Shown piece after piece: positions 28,143 through 36,312 of a stretch of 36,312 nt of DNA. Numbering within the stretch: the first letter of the stretch is position 1; every line of letters begins with the position of its first letter. The notes under the pieces were generated by a model. It ran no database searches. It was not told the DNA's origin and saw only the letters and a program-made list of their open reading frames with translations. The DNA is taken from NCBI GenBank assembly GCA_021161185.1, contig JAGHBC010000021.1:1-36312 (forward strand). The letters are read 5' to 3'. Source of the stretch: Fidelibacterota bacterium. GTDB lineage: Bacteria > Fidelibacterota > UBA2242. The position numbers were made by a program, and so were the translations under genes.

Positions 28143-29363
28143 ATGTCTCTGCCTTTTTTTATCGCAAAACGCCATCTATTTAATCGACATAAAATCGGCT
28201 ATATATCATTTATCGGTATTATTTCCACTATCGGATTAGCGGTGGGTGTAGCCGCGCTGATTATCACTATGTCTGTTTTAAACGGCTTCGAAAATGTCAT
28301 CAAAGAAAAATTAATCGGATTTGACGCCCACATCAGGTTAAGATTGTTTAACGGACAAACTTTCGAATCGGCAGACAGTATTTCAGCAAAATTAGCGGAA
28401 ATCCCCGCTATTCGGGAAATTGTACCTTATATTCACGCCACAGTAATGATTCGCTATAAGGGTGAAGCTGACGGCGTAGTTCTCGAGGGACTTAGGGAAG
28501 ACGATATTCATAAAACCCTTGATATTCAGCGATTTCTGAAAAGCGGTTCGGTGACTTTCCATACAGATGATAATGGTGACGGCATTGTCATCGGTAGAAA
28601 ACTGGCTAATTATCTGAACGCCAATATAGGTGACCGGATTTACCTTTTTGTTCTACATTCACTCTCGGAATCGTCGACCCGGCCCCGGGTTGGTACATTC
28701 ACAATTACCGGCATCTATGAATCCGGAATTGCCGATTATGATGATATTTTTGTATATACCAGCCTTGAGGCTGCCCAAAAACTATTTAATCTTGGTAACC
28801 AATTCTCCGGTTTACAGATGATTCTAAATAATCCTTATGATGCCGGTGTCATCACGGATCAGATCAATTCTACTCTGGGTTATCCCTATCATGCCATGAG
28901 CTGGCTCGATCTGCACATGAATCTTTTTGAATGGTTACGGGTTCAGCGGCTGCCGATTATGATTATCTTTGGATTGATTGCGCTAGTGGCGATTTTTAAT
29001 ATTATCAGTTCTCTGACGATGATTGTGATCGAAAAGACTAAAGATATCGGCGTGTTGAAAAGCATGGGTATAAATCGCCGCCAGGCCGGCACTGTTTTTT
29101 TTATTGAAGGCACAATCATTGGGATTGCCGGTACATTCCTTGGATTTATCATAGCCATCGCCCTGACCTGGATTCAAATGCGGTTTAATATCATATCCAT
29201 TCCTGAAGATGTATATTTTATGAACCAGCTACCCATTGAACCAAAACCGATCTATTTCATGGTTATCGGCGCAATTGCCATTCTCAGTTCTATGGCGGCA
29301 ACGATTTACCCCTCTTTGAAAGCTATGCGCCTGATGCCAACGGAAGCGATTAGATATGAATAA
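28143..29363 (+). CDS. Lipoprotein-releasing ABC transporter permease (LolC/LolE family)
   Basis: FIAKRHLFNRHKIGYISFIGIISTIGLAVGVAALIITMSVLNGFE, FtsX-like C-terminal domain, MPTEAIRYE end. Confidence 0.9.
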   Translation: MSLPFFIAKRHLFNRHKIGYISFIGIISTIGLAVGVAALIITMSVLNGFENVIKEKLIGFDAHIRLRLFNGQTFESADSISAKLAEIPAIREIVPYIHATVMIRYKGEADGVVLEGLREDDIHKTLDIQRFLKSGSVTFHTDDNGDGIVIGRKLANYLNANIGDRIYLFVLHSLSESSTRPRVGTFTITGIYESGIADYDDIFVYTSLEAAQKLFNLGNQFSGLQMILNNPYDAGVITDQINSTLGYPYHAMSWLDLHMNLFEWLRVQRLPIMIIFGLIALVAIFNIISSLTMIVIEKTKDIGVLKSMGINRRQAGTVFFIEGTIIGIAGTFLGFIIAIALTWIQMRFNIISIPEDVYFMNQLPIEPKPIYFMVIGAIAILSSMAATIYPSLKAMRLMPTEAIRYE

Positions 29364-30579
29364 ACGGTTATTAAACTGGATATCTTTGCGCTATTTCAGG
29401 TCCAAAAAACAGACCGGTCTGATATCCTTCACGTCCTATGTATCGATTATCGGCATTGCCCTGGGTGCGTTTGCCCTTTTGGTAACATTAAGCATCCTGA
29501 ATGGATTTGAATCGGAAATATCATCAAGAGTCATCGATCTGGAATCCCATATCCGCGTCACCGGTAAAGATATTACGGATGTGGAGTTAAAAGAAATCAT
29601 TTCTCTTCTTCAGCCCTATAACGTCAATGCTATTTATCCCTTTGTCATTAAAAAATCAGTTTTATCGACTTTAAACGCCGATGCGGTAGTCCGGCTTAAA
29701 GGCGTTGATTCAAAGATATTCACCGAGAAAATTATAAATGAAAAGGTTCTTATCCGGGGCAACAATACCTTTTTAGCGCCTACTTCCGACCTTCCTGGAA
29801 TTGTGGTCGGATACCGCCTGGCAGATAAATTGGGGCTCTATCTTGGTGATACAATCAATGTGGTGAATCCCCTGGATATTAAGAGCGCTTTTAGCATTCC
29901 CTATGTTGGGCGATTTGTACTTTGCGGGGTGTTTAAACTTGATCTTTTTGATTATGATGATAATCTGGCTTTTGTCGATATCAAAGAAGCCCAGAAAATA
30001 TTCAAATTAGACAGTCACTATTCCGGAATTGATATCCGGTTTGATAATTATAAGCACATTTCCCGGATCAAAGCGGTTTTACTGGACAATCTCGGTTCTG
30101 GTTTTGAAGTTATGAGTTGGGAGGATCTGCATAAGGATCTGTTTGGCGCCATGAAACTGGAAAAATACGGCAGCTTTCTGGCACTGAGTTTTATCATTTT
30201 AATCGCTATTTTTAACCTGACCAGTTCCCTGGTTATGCAGGTTATGGAAAAAATCCGGGAAATCGGTATGATGTTGACCTTGGGTATGAATCGTAAACAG
30301 ATTGGCGGTATTTTCCTGCGTATGGGATTTATAACCGGAAGTTTAGGATTGTCTGTCGGGCTTTTACTCTCACTATTACTCTGCCTGCTTCAGCAATATT
30401 TTCGGTTTATTCCTTTGCCATCGGTCTATATCATCCCCTATTTACCAGTTCAGGTTCATTTCCTTGATGTTATGGTAATCGCCGTTTCCGGTCTGATTTT
30501 AATTTATTTCGGCTCATTCTATCCCAGCTGGCGAGTCAGCAAGCTCGCTCCATTGGAGGCAATTCAATATGAAAAATGA
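29356..30579 (+). CDS. Lipoprotein-releasing ABC transporter permease (LolC/LolE family)
   Basis: ISLRYFRSKKQTGLISFTSYVSIIGIALGAFALLVTLSILNGFE; paralogous to the preceding ORF; LAPLEAIQYE end. Confidence 0.9.
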   Translation: MNKRLLNWISLRYFRSKKQTGLISFTSYVSIIGIALGAFALLVTLSILNGFESEISSRVIDLESHIRVTGKDITDVELKEIISLLQPYNVNAIYPFVIKKSVLSTLNADAVVRLKGVDSKIFTEKIINEKVLIRGNNTFLAPTSDLPGIVVGYRLADKLGLYLGDTINVVNPLDIKSAFSIPYVGRFVLCGVFKLDLFDYDDNLAFVDIKEAQKIFKLDSHYSGIDIRFDNYKHISRIKAVLLDNLGSGFEVMSWEDLHKDLFGAMKLEKYGSFLALSFIILIAIFNLTSSLVMQVMEKIREIGMMLTLGMNRKQIGGIFLRMGFITGSLGLSVGLLLSLLLCLLQQYFRFIPLPSVYIIPYLPVQVHFLDVMVIAVSGLILIYFGSFYPSWRVSKLAPLEAIQYEK

Positions 30580-31258
30580 TTCTCTTCCCCTACTCGATGT
30601 TGTCAATCTTTCAAAATCCTATCACACCGATGGAATTCTGGTGCCTGTTTTAAGGAATATTTCTTTTTCTATAAATGCCGGTGAAGTCATTGCCGTGACT
30701 GGACCTTCGGGAATCGGAAAATCGACCTTATTAAACCTGATTGGAACCCTTGATTATCCCGATTCCGGCGAAGTTAATTATCAGGGCGTCAATCCCTTTA
30801 CCCTCCCGGAAAAGGAGATTGCTCGGTTCAGGAATAAGACCATTGGTTTTGTTTTTCAATTTCACCATTTATTGCCGGAATTTACCGCTTTGGAAAACGT
30901 CATGATACCTTCCATGATATACCACCATAGGCCCGAATCGGCAAGATTAAAAGCAATCGAGATGCTGGAACGGGTTGGATTAGGTCATCGTATCAAACAC
31001 CGTCCCTCTGCCTTGTCCGGCGGAGAACGTCAGCGGGTCGCCGTTGCCCGGGCATTAATCAACGATCCTCTGGTCGTTCTTGCTGATGAACCATCGGGTA
31101 ACCTGGATAAAAATAATAGCGAAATGCTGATTAACCTGCTCCTTGATCTGAACCAACAGTTTAACCGGACTTTTATTATTGCTACACATAATTCGGATAT
31201 CGCCCATAGAGCCCATCGAATCCTTTCCCTAAACGATGGAACAGTCCGGTTTGAGTAA
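30569..31258 (+). CDS. lolD: Lipoprotein-releasing ABC transporter ATP-binding protein
   Basis: Walker A GPSGIGKSTLLNLIG, FQFHHLLPEFTALENVMIP, signature LSGGERQRVAVARAL, Walker B VVLADEPSGNLD. Confidence 0.93.
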   Translation: MKNDSLPLLDVVNLSKSYHTDGILVPVLRNISFSINAGEVIAVTGPSGIGKSTLLNLIGTLDYPDSGEVNYQGVNPFTLPEKEIARFRNKTIGFVFQFHHLLPEFTALENVMIPSMIYHHRPESARLKAIEMLERVGLGHRIKHRPSALSGGERQRVAVARALINDPLVVLADEPSGNLDKNNSEMLINLLLDLNQQFNRTFIIATHNSDIAHRAHRILSLNDGTVRFE

Positions 31259-31266
31259 AAGTTATA

Positions 31267-31296
31267 TTGACATTGGGCGCTCTCAGGTTTTATATT
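31267..31296 (+). promoter_or_regulatory. Sigma70-type promoter candidate for clpC
   Basis: TTGACA (31267-31272), 18 nt spacer, TATATT (31291-31296), starting 8 bp after the lolD stop and about 20 bp before the clpC ATG. Confidence 0.55.
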
Positions 31297-31318
31297 TAAA
31301 TAGAGGTATTAAAGAACT

Positions 31319-33778
31319 ATGAAAGAAGATTTCTCCAAACTGATTCAACAGATTATAAAGGATGCCCGTGATCAGGCGATCCGTCTGGGGCATGATTATG
31401 TCGATTCCGAACACCTGCTCCTGGCTGTTATTCATCATCCTCAAAGCCAGATAATTGAAATTTTATCTCGATTTGCCATTAATATCGATGAAGTGACCAA
31501 AGACATCGAAGATGCGGTTCAACCTGGTGGTGAAACCATGCAAATGGGACACCTTCCATTGACAAAGCGCGCCGAACAGATTCTCCGGAATACCTATTAT
31601 GAAGCACAGCAGCTCAATGCGGATGAAATCACCGATATTCATATTGTCCTGGCAATACTGAAACAGGGTGACGGAATTGCATATAAGGTTCTCCTTACTT
31701 TCGGTATTGATTACAATACGTTAAAAGAAGAATTAGTTGGCGGTGAATACAATCGGGGAATAAATCATACGCGGAAAAAGCACCCAAGCAGAACACCCGC
31801 CTTAGATCATTTTTCCAGGGATGTCACTGAGAAAGCCCGTAACGGGGAACTCGATCCGGTGATTGGGCGAAATAAAGAGATCGAACGGGTAGCTCAGATT
31901 TTATCCCGCCGGAAAAAGAACAACCCCGCCCTTATTGGTGAACCCGGCGTCGGTAAAACAGCAATTGCCGAAGGTCTCGCCATACGTATTATAGAGAAAA
32001 AAGTGCCGCGTCTGCTTTATAATAAACGCATTATTGACCTGGATCTGCCGGCAATTGTCGCCGGAACTAAATACCGCGGTCAGTTCGAGGAGCGGATGAA
32101 AGCGATAATGCAGGAACTCGAACATTCAAATGACATTATCCTGTTTATCGACGAGCTCCATACTATTGTCGGTGCCGGCGGAGCGTCGGGCTCTCTCGAT
32201 GCCGCCAACATGTTCAAACCAGCCCTGGCGCGTGGAGACATTCAGTGTATCGGTGCGACGACACTCGATGAATACCGTAAAGTTATCGAAAAGGACGGCG
32301 CATTGGAGCGGCGATTCCAGAAAATTATTGTTGATCCACCCCAAAAGGAAGAAACCGTGGATATCCTAAAGGGTCTCCAGAAACGTTATGAAGAACATCA
32401 CCGTATAAAATATACAACGCAGGCGTTAATTGCCGCCGTCGAATTAAGCGATCGTTACATTACCGATAAATTTTTACCCGATAAAGCTATTGACGTCGTG
32501 GATGAAGCCGGAGCGCGCGTTCACCTGCGAAATATCAATGTTCCCAAGTCTATCACGGACATGGAAGAGAAAGCCGATAAAATTAAAAAGGCTAAAGAAG
32601 CCTCGGTTATAGAACAGAATTTTGAAAAAGCCGCCGAATTTCGTGATAAGGAGCGTAAACTTCGCCAGCAAATTAAACAGAGCTATGAGCAATGGGAAAA
32701 AGAAACCGCCACATCAATCATTACCGTTACGGAAGATGATATAGCCGATGTGGTTGCCATGATGACTGGTATTCCGGTTAACCGCGTTGCAAAATCAGAG
32801 AATAAAAAACTGCTCAATATGGAAAAAGAACTAAAAAAGTACATCGTCGGTCAGGATGACGTTATCCGTACAATTTCCCGTGCCATCCGCCGATCCAGGG
32901 CGGGTATAAAAGATCCCAAGCGACCGATTGGCAGTTTTCTGTTCATGGGACCAACCGGCGTTGGTAAAACGGAATTGGCTAAGGTTATTGCCCGGTTTCT
33001 GTTTGACAGCAAAGACGCCCTGATAAAGATTGACATGTCCGAATATATGGAAAAGTTTGCGGTTTCGCGTCTCATCGGAGCGCCTCCCGGGTATGTTGGT
33101 TATGAAGAGGGTGGTGAATTAACCGAACGGGTTCGTCGCCATCCTTATGCTGTTGTATTATTCGATGAGATTGAGAAAGCTCACACCGATGTCTTTAATA
33201 TTCTCTTGCAGATTTTTGACGATGGAGTATTGACCGACAGCTTCGGCCGGAAAGTAGATTTTAAGAACACGATCATTATCATGACTACCAATCTCGGTTC
33301 CCGCAATATCTGCAGCGGAGGATTTGGGTTTACCAAAGCTGAACCGGGAAGTGACTACAAAATCATGCAGAAAAAGATGATCGAAGAGGCTCGTAGACTA
33401 TTTAATCCCGAATTCATTAATCGGATCGACGATCCGATTGTATTCCGGTCCTTAACCCGCGAAGATATCCTGAAGATTATTGACATTCAATTGAAAGATG
33501 TTAAAAAGAATCTGGCACACACAAATACTGACCTTATAATTAATAAAACGGCTAAAGAGATCATTTTTGAAGAGGGCTTTAAACCGGAATATGGTGCGCG
33601 CCCGTTAAGACGGGCAATTCAAACCCTGATCGAAGATCCGATTGCCGAAAGATTACTGGACGGATCGCTTATTAAAGGCAGACCAATAGAGGTTAAGGTT
33701 AAAAATAAGAGTAAACAGTTAACATTCAGGAATCATGAACCACGTAAATATATCAAATCAGTGACATTAAAAGAGTAA
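31319..33778 (+). CDS. clpC: ATP-dependent Clp protease ATP-binding subunit ClpC
   Basis: Clp N domain; [15 protein letters not shown] and [12 protein letters not shown] Walker A motifs; UVR-like [18 protein letters not shown] between the AAA+ modules. Confidence 0.94.
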   Translation: MKEDFSKLIQQIIKDARDQAIRLGHDYVDSEHLLLAVIHHPQSQIIEILSRFAINIDEVTKDIEDAVQPGGETMQMGHLPLTKRAEQILRNTYYEAQQLNADEITDIHIVLAILKQGDGIAYKVLLTFGIDYNTLKEELVGGEYNRGINHTRKKHPSRTPALDHFSRDVTEKARNGELDPVIGRNKEIERVAQILSRRKKNNPALIGEPGVGKTAIAEGLAIRIIEKKVPRLLYNKRIIDLDLPAIVAGTKYRGQFEERMKAIMQELEHSNDIILFIDELHTIVGAGGASGSLDAANMFKPALARGDIQCIGATTLDEYRKVIEKDGALERRFQKIIVDPPQKEETVDILKGLQKRYEEHHRIKYTTQALIAAVELSDRYITDKFLPDKAIDVVDEAGARVHLRNINVPKSITDMEEKADKIKKAKEASVIEQNFEKAAEFRDKERKLRQQIKQSYEQWEKETATSIITVTEDDIADVVAMMTGIPVNRVAKSENKKLLNMEKELKKYIVGQDDVIRTISRAIRRSRAGIKDPKRPIGSFLFMGPTGVGKTELAKVIARFLFDSKDALIKIDMSEYMEKFAVSRLIGAPPGYVGYEEGGELTERVRRHPYAVVLFDEIEKAHTDVFNILLQIFDDGVLTDSFGRKVDFKNTIIIMTTNLGSRNICSGGFGFTKAEPGSDYKIMQKKMIEEARRLFNPEFINRIDDPIVFRSLTREDILKIIDIQLKDVKKNLAHTNTDLIINKTAKEIIFEEGFKPEYGARPLRRAIQTLIEDPIAERLLDGSLIKGRPIEVKVKNKSKQLTFRNHEPRKYIKSVTLKE

Positions 33779-33867
33779 GGACACAGCCTTTTTCCGACAT
33801 CTTTTCCGATTAATTTTTATTATTTTACCATATTAAAGTATAGTCTGACGTATTGTCTTAGCAAATT

Positions 33868-33908
33868 TTTGGCATAACATTTGTCATAATTACGCTGTCT
33901 TTTAAAAT
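33868..33908 (+). promoter_or_regulatory. dnaK promoter candidate with overlapping tandem operator-like repeat
   Basis: TTGTCA (33881-33886)-N16-TAAAAT (33903-33908); direct repeat TTTGGCATAA (33868-33877) / TTTGTCATAA (33880-33889), 12-bp period, overlapping the -35 box. Confidence 0.45.
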
Positions 33909-33956
33909 TGTGAAAATTAATAACAATACATAAAATGATTTAAAGGAGTTAAAAAG

Positions 33957-35879
33957 ATGGGAAAAATAATTGGAATCGACTTGGGCACAACCAACTCATG
34001 TGTCGCCGTAATGGATGCCGGAAAACCACGGGTTCTTGAAAATTCGGAGGGGCGTTCCGTTACACCTTCGGTCGTGGTATTCAAAAAAGATGGTGAACGT
34101 GTCGTGGGTGATACGGCGAAACGCCAGATAGTAACAAATCATGACCGAGCAATCTATTCAGTAAAACGCTTTATGGGTCGAATGTACAAAGAAGTTGACC
34201 ATGAAAAAGAGGAGGTGCCTTTTAAGACCGTTCAGGGGCCCAATGGCGATGTCCGCATTAGTGTGGCTAGTCATGATTACTCGCCGCCTGAAATCGCAGC
34301 TATGATACTTCAGAAGATGAAACAAACTGCCGAAGAGAAACTTGGCGAGAAAATTACGGAAGCCGTTATTACAGTTCCGGCTTATTTTAACGATTCTCAG
34401 CGCCAGGCGACCAAAGACGCCGGTAAAATTGCCGGTTTGGATGTCAAACGCATTATAAATGAACCAACAGCCGCCGCGCTGGCTTATGGTCTCGATAAGA
34501 AAAAAGATGAAAAGATTGCCGTATACGATTTTGGTGGTGGCACATTTGATATATCGATTCTGGAAATCGGTGATGGTGTCTTCGAAGTAAAATCCACCAG
34601 TGGCGATACTCATCTCGGTGGTGACGACCTGGATCAACGCATAATCAACTGGCTTATCGACGAATTTAAGAAAAAAGAGGGCGTTGATTTAAAAAAAGAT
34701 CCCATGGCTATGCAACGTCTGAAAGAAGCGGCAGAAAAGGCAAAAATTGAACTTTCTTCCAACACGGAAACTGAGATCAACTTACCTTATATCACTGCCG
34801 GAGCAGCCGGACCAATTCATATGCTTGAAAAACTGACCCGCGCAAAATTTGAATCGCTTGTGGAAGATCTCATTGAACGTACCCACAAACCTTGTTTGCA
34901 AGCGCTGAAAGATGCTAATCTGTCTACCGGTGACATTAACGAAGTTATTCTGGTTGGTGGTTCAACCCGTATTCCAAAAGTCCAGCAATTGGTAAAAGAA
35001 ATCTTTGGCAAAGAGGCTAATAAAAGCGTTAATCCCGATGAAGTTGTCGCAATTGGCGCTGCGATTCAGGGGGGCGTGCTTGGCGGTGAAGTTCATGATA
35101 TTTTATTGCTTGATGTTACGCCTCTCTCTCTCGGCATTGAAACCCTCGGCGGCGTGTCGACGAAATTAATTGAGCGTAACACAACCATTCCAACCCGTAA
35201 AAGTGAGATATTTTCAACAGCTGCCGATAATCAAACCACAGTGGAAATTCATGTACTGCAAGGTGAACGCGCTATGGCGGCTGATAACAAAAGCATCGGA
35301 AAGTTTCATCTGGACGGTATTCCGCCGGCACCGCGTGGTGTTCCCCAGATTGAAGTTACTTTCGATATAGACGCAAACGGTATCCTGAATGTGTCGGCTA
35401 AAGATAAGGCTACCGGCAAAGAGCAAAGTGTACGCATTCAAACATCCAGTGGATTATCCGATGATGAAAAAGAGCGCATGGTCAAAGAAGCTCAGTTACA
35501 CGAAGAGGAAGATAAACGACGTAAAGAGGAAGTGAATACACGCAATCAGGCTGATTCAATTATTTATCAAACCGAAAAGAACCTGACCGAATACGGTGAA
35601 AAACTTGAAGCCGAAGAGAAAGGTAAGATTAATAATGCTCTCGAACAACTGAAGAAAGCCCAGAGTGGAAATGATATCAAGGCTATGAAAGAAGGGATCG
35701 AAAATATCAATAAGGTCTGGTCGGAAGTATCAACAAAAATGTATGAACGCGTCAAAACCGAAACTCCTCCGCCAAGTGCCGAACAGCAACAACCCGGCGG
35801 TGAAGCTCAGGGTGCTGAAACTGCCGGTAAGGAAGATAATGTCGAGGACGCCGACTTCGAAGTTGTTGATGATAAATAA
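33957..35879 (+). CDS. dnaK: Molecular chaperone DnaK (Hsp70)
   Basis: [88 protein letters not shown]. Confidence 0.98.
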   Translation: MGKIIGIDLGTTNSCVAVMDAGKPRVLENSEGRSVTPSVVVFKKDGERVVGDTAKRQIVTNHDRAIYSVKRFMGRMYKEVDHEKEEVPFKTVQGPNGDVRISVASHDYSPPEIAAMILQKMKQTAEEKLGEKITEAVITVPAYFNDSQRQATKDAGKIAGLDVKRIINEPTAAALAYGLDKKKDEKIAVYDFGGGTFDISILEIGDGVFEVKSTSGDTHLGGDDLDQRIINWLIDEFKKKEGVDLKKDPMAMQRLKEAAEKAKIELSSNTETEINLPYITAGAAGPIHMLEKLTRAKFESLVEDLIERTHKPCLQALKDANLSTGDINEVILVGGSTRIPKVQQLVKEIFGKEANKSVNPDEVVAIGAAIQGGVLGGEVHDILLLDVTPLSLGIETLGGVSTKLIERNTTIPTRKSEIFSTAADNQTTVEIHVLQGERAMAADNKSIGKFHLDGIPPAPRGVPQIEVTFDIDANGILNVSAKDKATGKEQSVRIQTSSGLSDDEKERMVKEAQLHEEEDKRRKEEVNTRNQADSIIYQTEKNLTEYGEKLEAEEKGKINNALEQLKKAQSGNDIKAMKEGIENINKVWSEVSTKMYERVKTETPPPSAEQQQPGGEAQGAETAGKEDNVEDADFEVVDDK

Positions 35880-35901
35880 TATAGATGCTTCTTTTAGTTC
35901 A

Positions 35902-35940
35902 AAGGGGGAGAGAGAGTTTTTCTTTTTCCCCTTATTTTAT
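35902..35940 (+). terminator. Intrinsic terminator candidate after dnaK
   Basis: AAGGGGgagag...tttttCCCCTT hairpin followed by ATTTTAT. Confidence 0.5.
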
Positions 35941-36013
35941 CCCGGCATCGTTGAAAACTTTTGGTTTTTAGTGAATTTAATAGTACTTTAAAAGGCTATT
36001 TTAGAGTAGAAAC

Positions 36014-36086
36014 GGCGACGTACCCAAGCGGCTAAGGGAGCGGTCTGCAAAACCGTTATTCACCGGTTCGAATCCGGTCGTCGCCT
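36014..36086 (+). tRNA. tRNA-Cys (anticodon GCA)
   Basis: Acceptor GGCGACG/CGTCGCC, anticodon loop CTGCAAA, T arm ACCGGTTCGAATCCGGT; CCA not encoded. Confidence 0.95.
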
Positions 36087-36100
36087 CGTTATTTTTTAGT

Positions 36101-36185
36101 GCCGAAGTGGCGGAATTGGTAGACGCAAGGGACTTAAAATCCCTCGTAGATTTTCTACGTGCCGGTTCGAGTCCGGCCTTCGGCA
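36101..36185 (+). tRNA. tRNA-Leu (anticodon TAA)
   Basis: Acceptor GCCGAAG/CTTCGGC, D arm TGGCGGAATTGGTAGACGC, anticodon loop CTTAAAA in GGGACTTAAAATCCC, variable arm CGTAGATTTTCTACG, T arm GCCGGTTCGAGTCCGGC. Confidence 0.96.
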
Positions 36186-36194
36186 CAACTCTTT

Positions 36195-36226
36195 ACCCGT
36201 CGATAACGGCGGGTATTTCTGTTTTT
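36195..36226 (+). terminator. Intrinsic terminator candidate after the tRNA pair
   Basis: ACCCGTCG-ATAA-CGGCGGGT hairpin followed by ATTTCTGTTTTT. Confidence 0.6.
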
Positions 36227-36312
36227 AAATACCACCTTTACCCCTATCTTAAAAAACTCCAAAAAATGTATATTTATGTATATTTTGTAATCTGAAACCG
36301 GATACGGAACCG

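Noticed and set aside
26886-28175. 201-aa and 175-aa antisense ORFs opposite lysS
   Set aside because: Shadow frames of lysS codon bias; no domain, no independent start signals.
33868-33885. Sigma54 promoter-like TGGCATAACATTTGT upstream of dnaK
   Set aside because: Lacks the GC of the -12 element at the required spacing (GG-N10-GC); better explained by the tandem TTTGKCATAA repeat.
36001-36295. ORFs 36001..36186 (-) and 36107..36295 (+)
   Set aside because: They read through the tRNA-Cys and tRNA-Leu genes; MAELVDARDLKSLVDFLRAGSSPAFGT and GLEPARRKSTRDFKSLASTNSATSA are classic spurious translations of tRNA genes.
1-36312. CRISPR arrays, transposases, phage or toxin-antitoxin/defence modules
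   Set aside because: None seen: no periodic direct-repeat array, no transposase/integrase ORF, and all long ORFs are accounted for by other families.

Overview
The window is a mostly housekeeping, densely packed segment of a bacterial chromosome. Its gene content (T9SS-type PorU/PorV pair, TonB-dependent receptor with carboxypeptidase-like regulatory domain, LolC/E/D) suggests an FCB-superphylum-like lineage; this placement is inference. Most genes are on the + strand: topA, glyS, [minus-strand Na+/solute symporter], a cobalamin riboswitch followed by a TonB-dependent receptor and a BtuG-like beta-propeller lipoprotein, a divergent type II (archaeal-like) GAPDH homologue, an MBL-fold hydrolase, tilS-hpt-ftsH-folP-cdaA, a gingipain/PorU-like C25 protease with a PorV-like protein and FnIII and SLBB proteins, an Lrp/AsnC regulator, prfB with a programmed +1 frameshift, lysS, lolC/lolE/lolD, clpC, dnaK, tRNA-Cys and tRNA-Leu. 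The items most worth a second look are: (i) the B12 riboswitch, BtuB-like and BtuG-like cassette with an apparent SD-sequestering hairpin; (ii) the translationally coupled PorU-PorV-FnIII-SLBB operon; (iii) the divergent type II GAPDH homologue; (iv) two intergenic islands of micro-palindromes sharing an exact 17-bp hairpin sequence; (v) a relic Fis-type HTH of a sigma54 activator; (vi) a tandem operator-like repeat on the dnaK promoter. No CRISPR array, transposase, phage module or recognisable defence system was seen.
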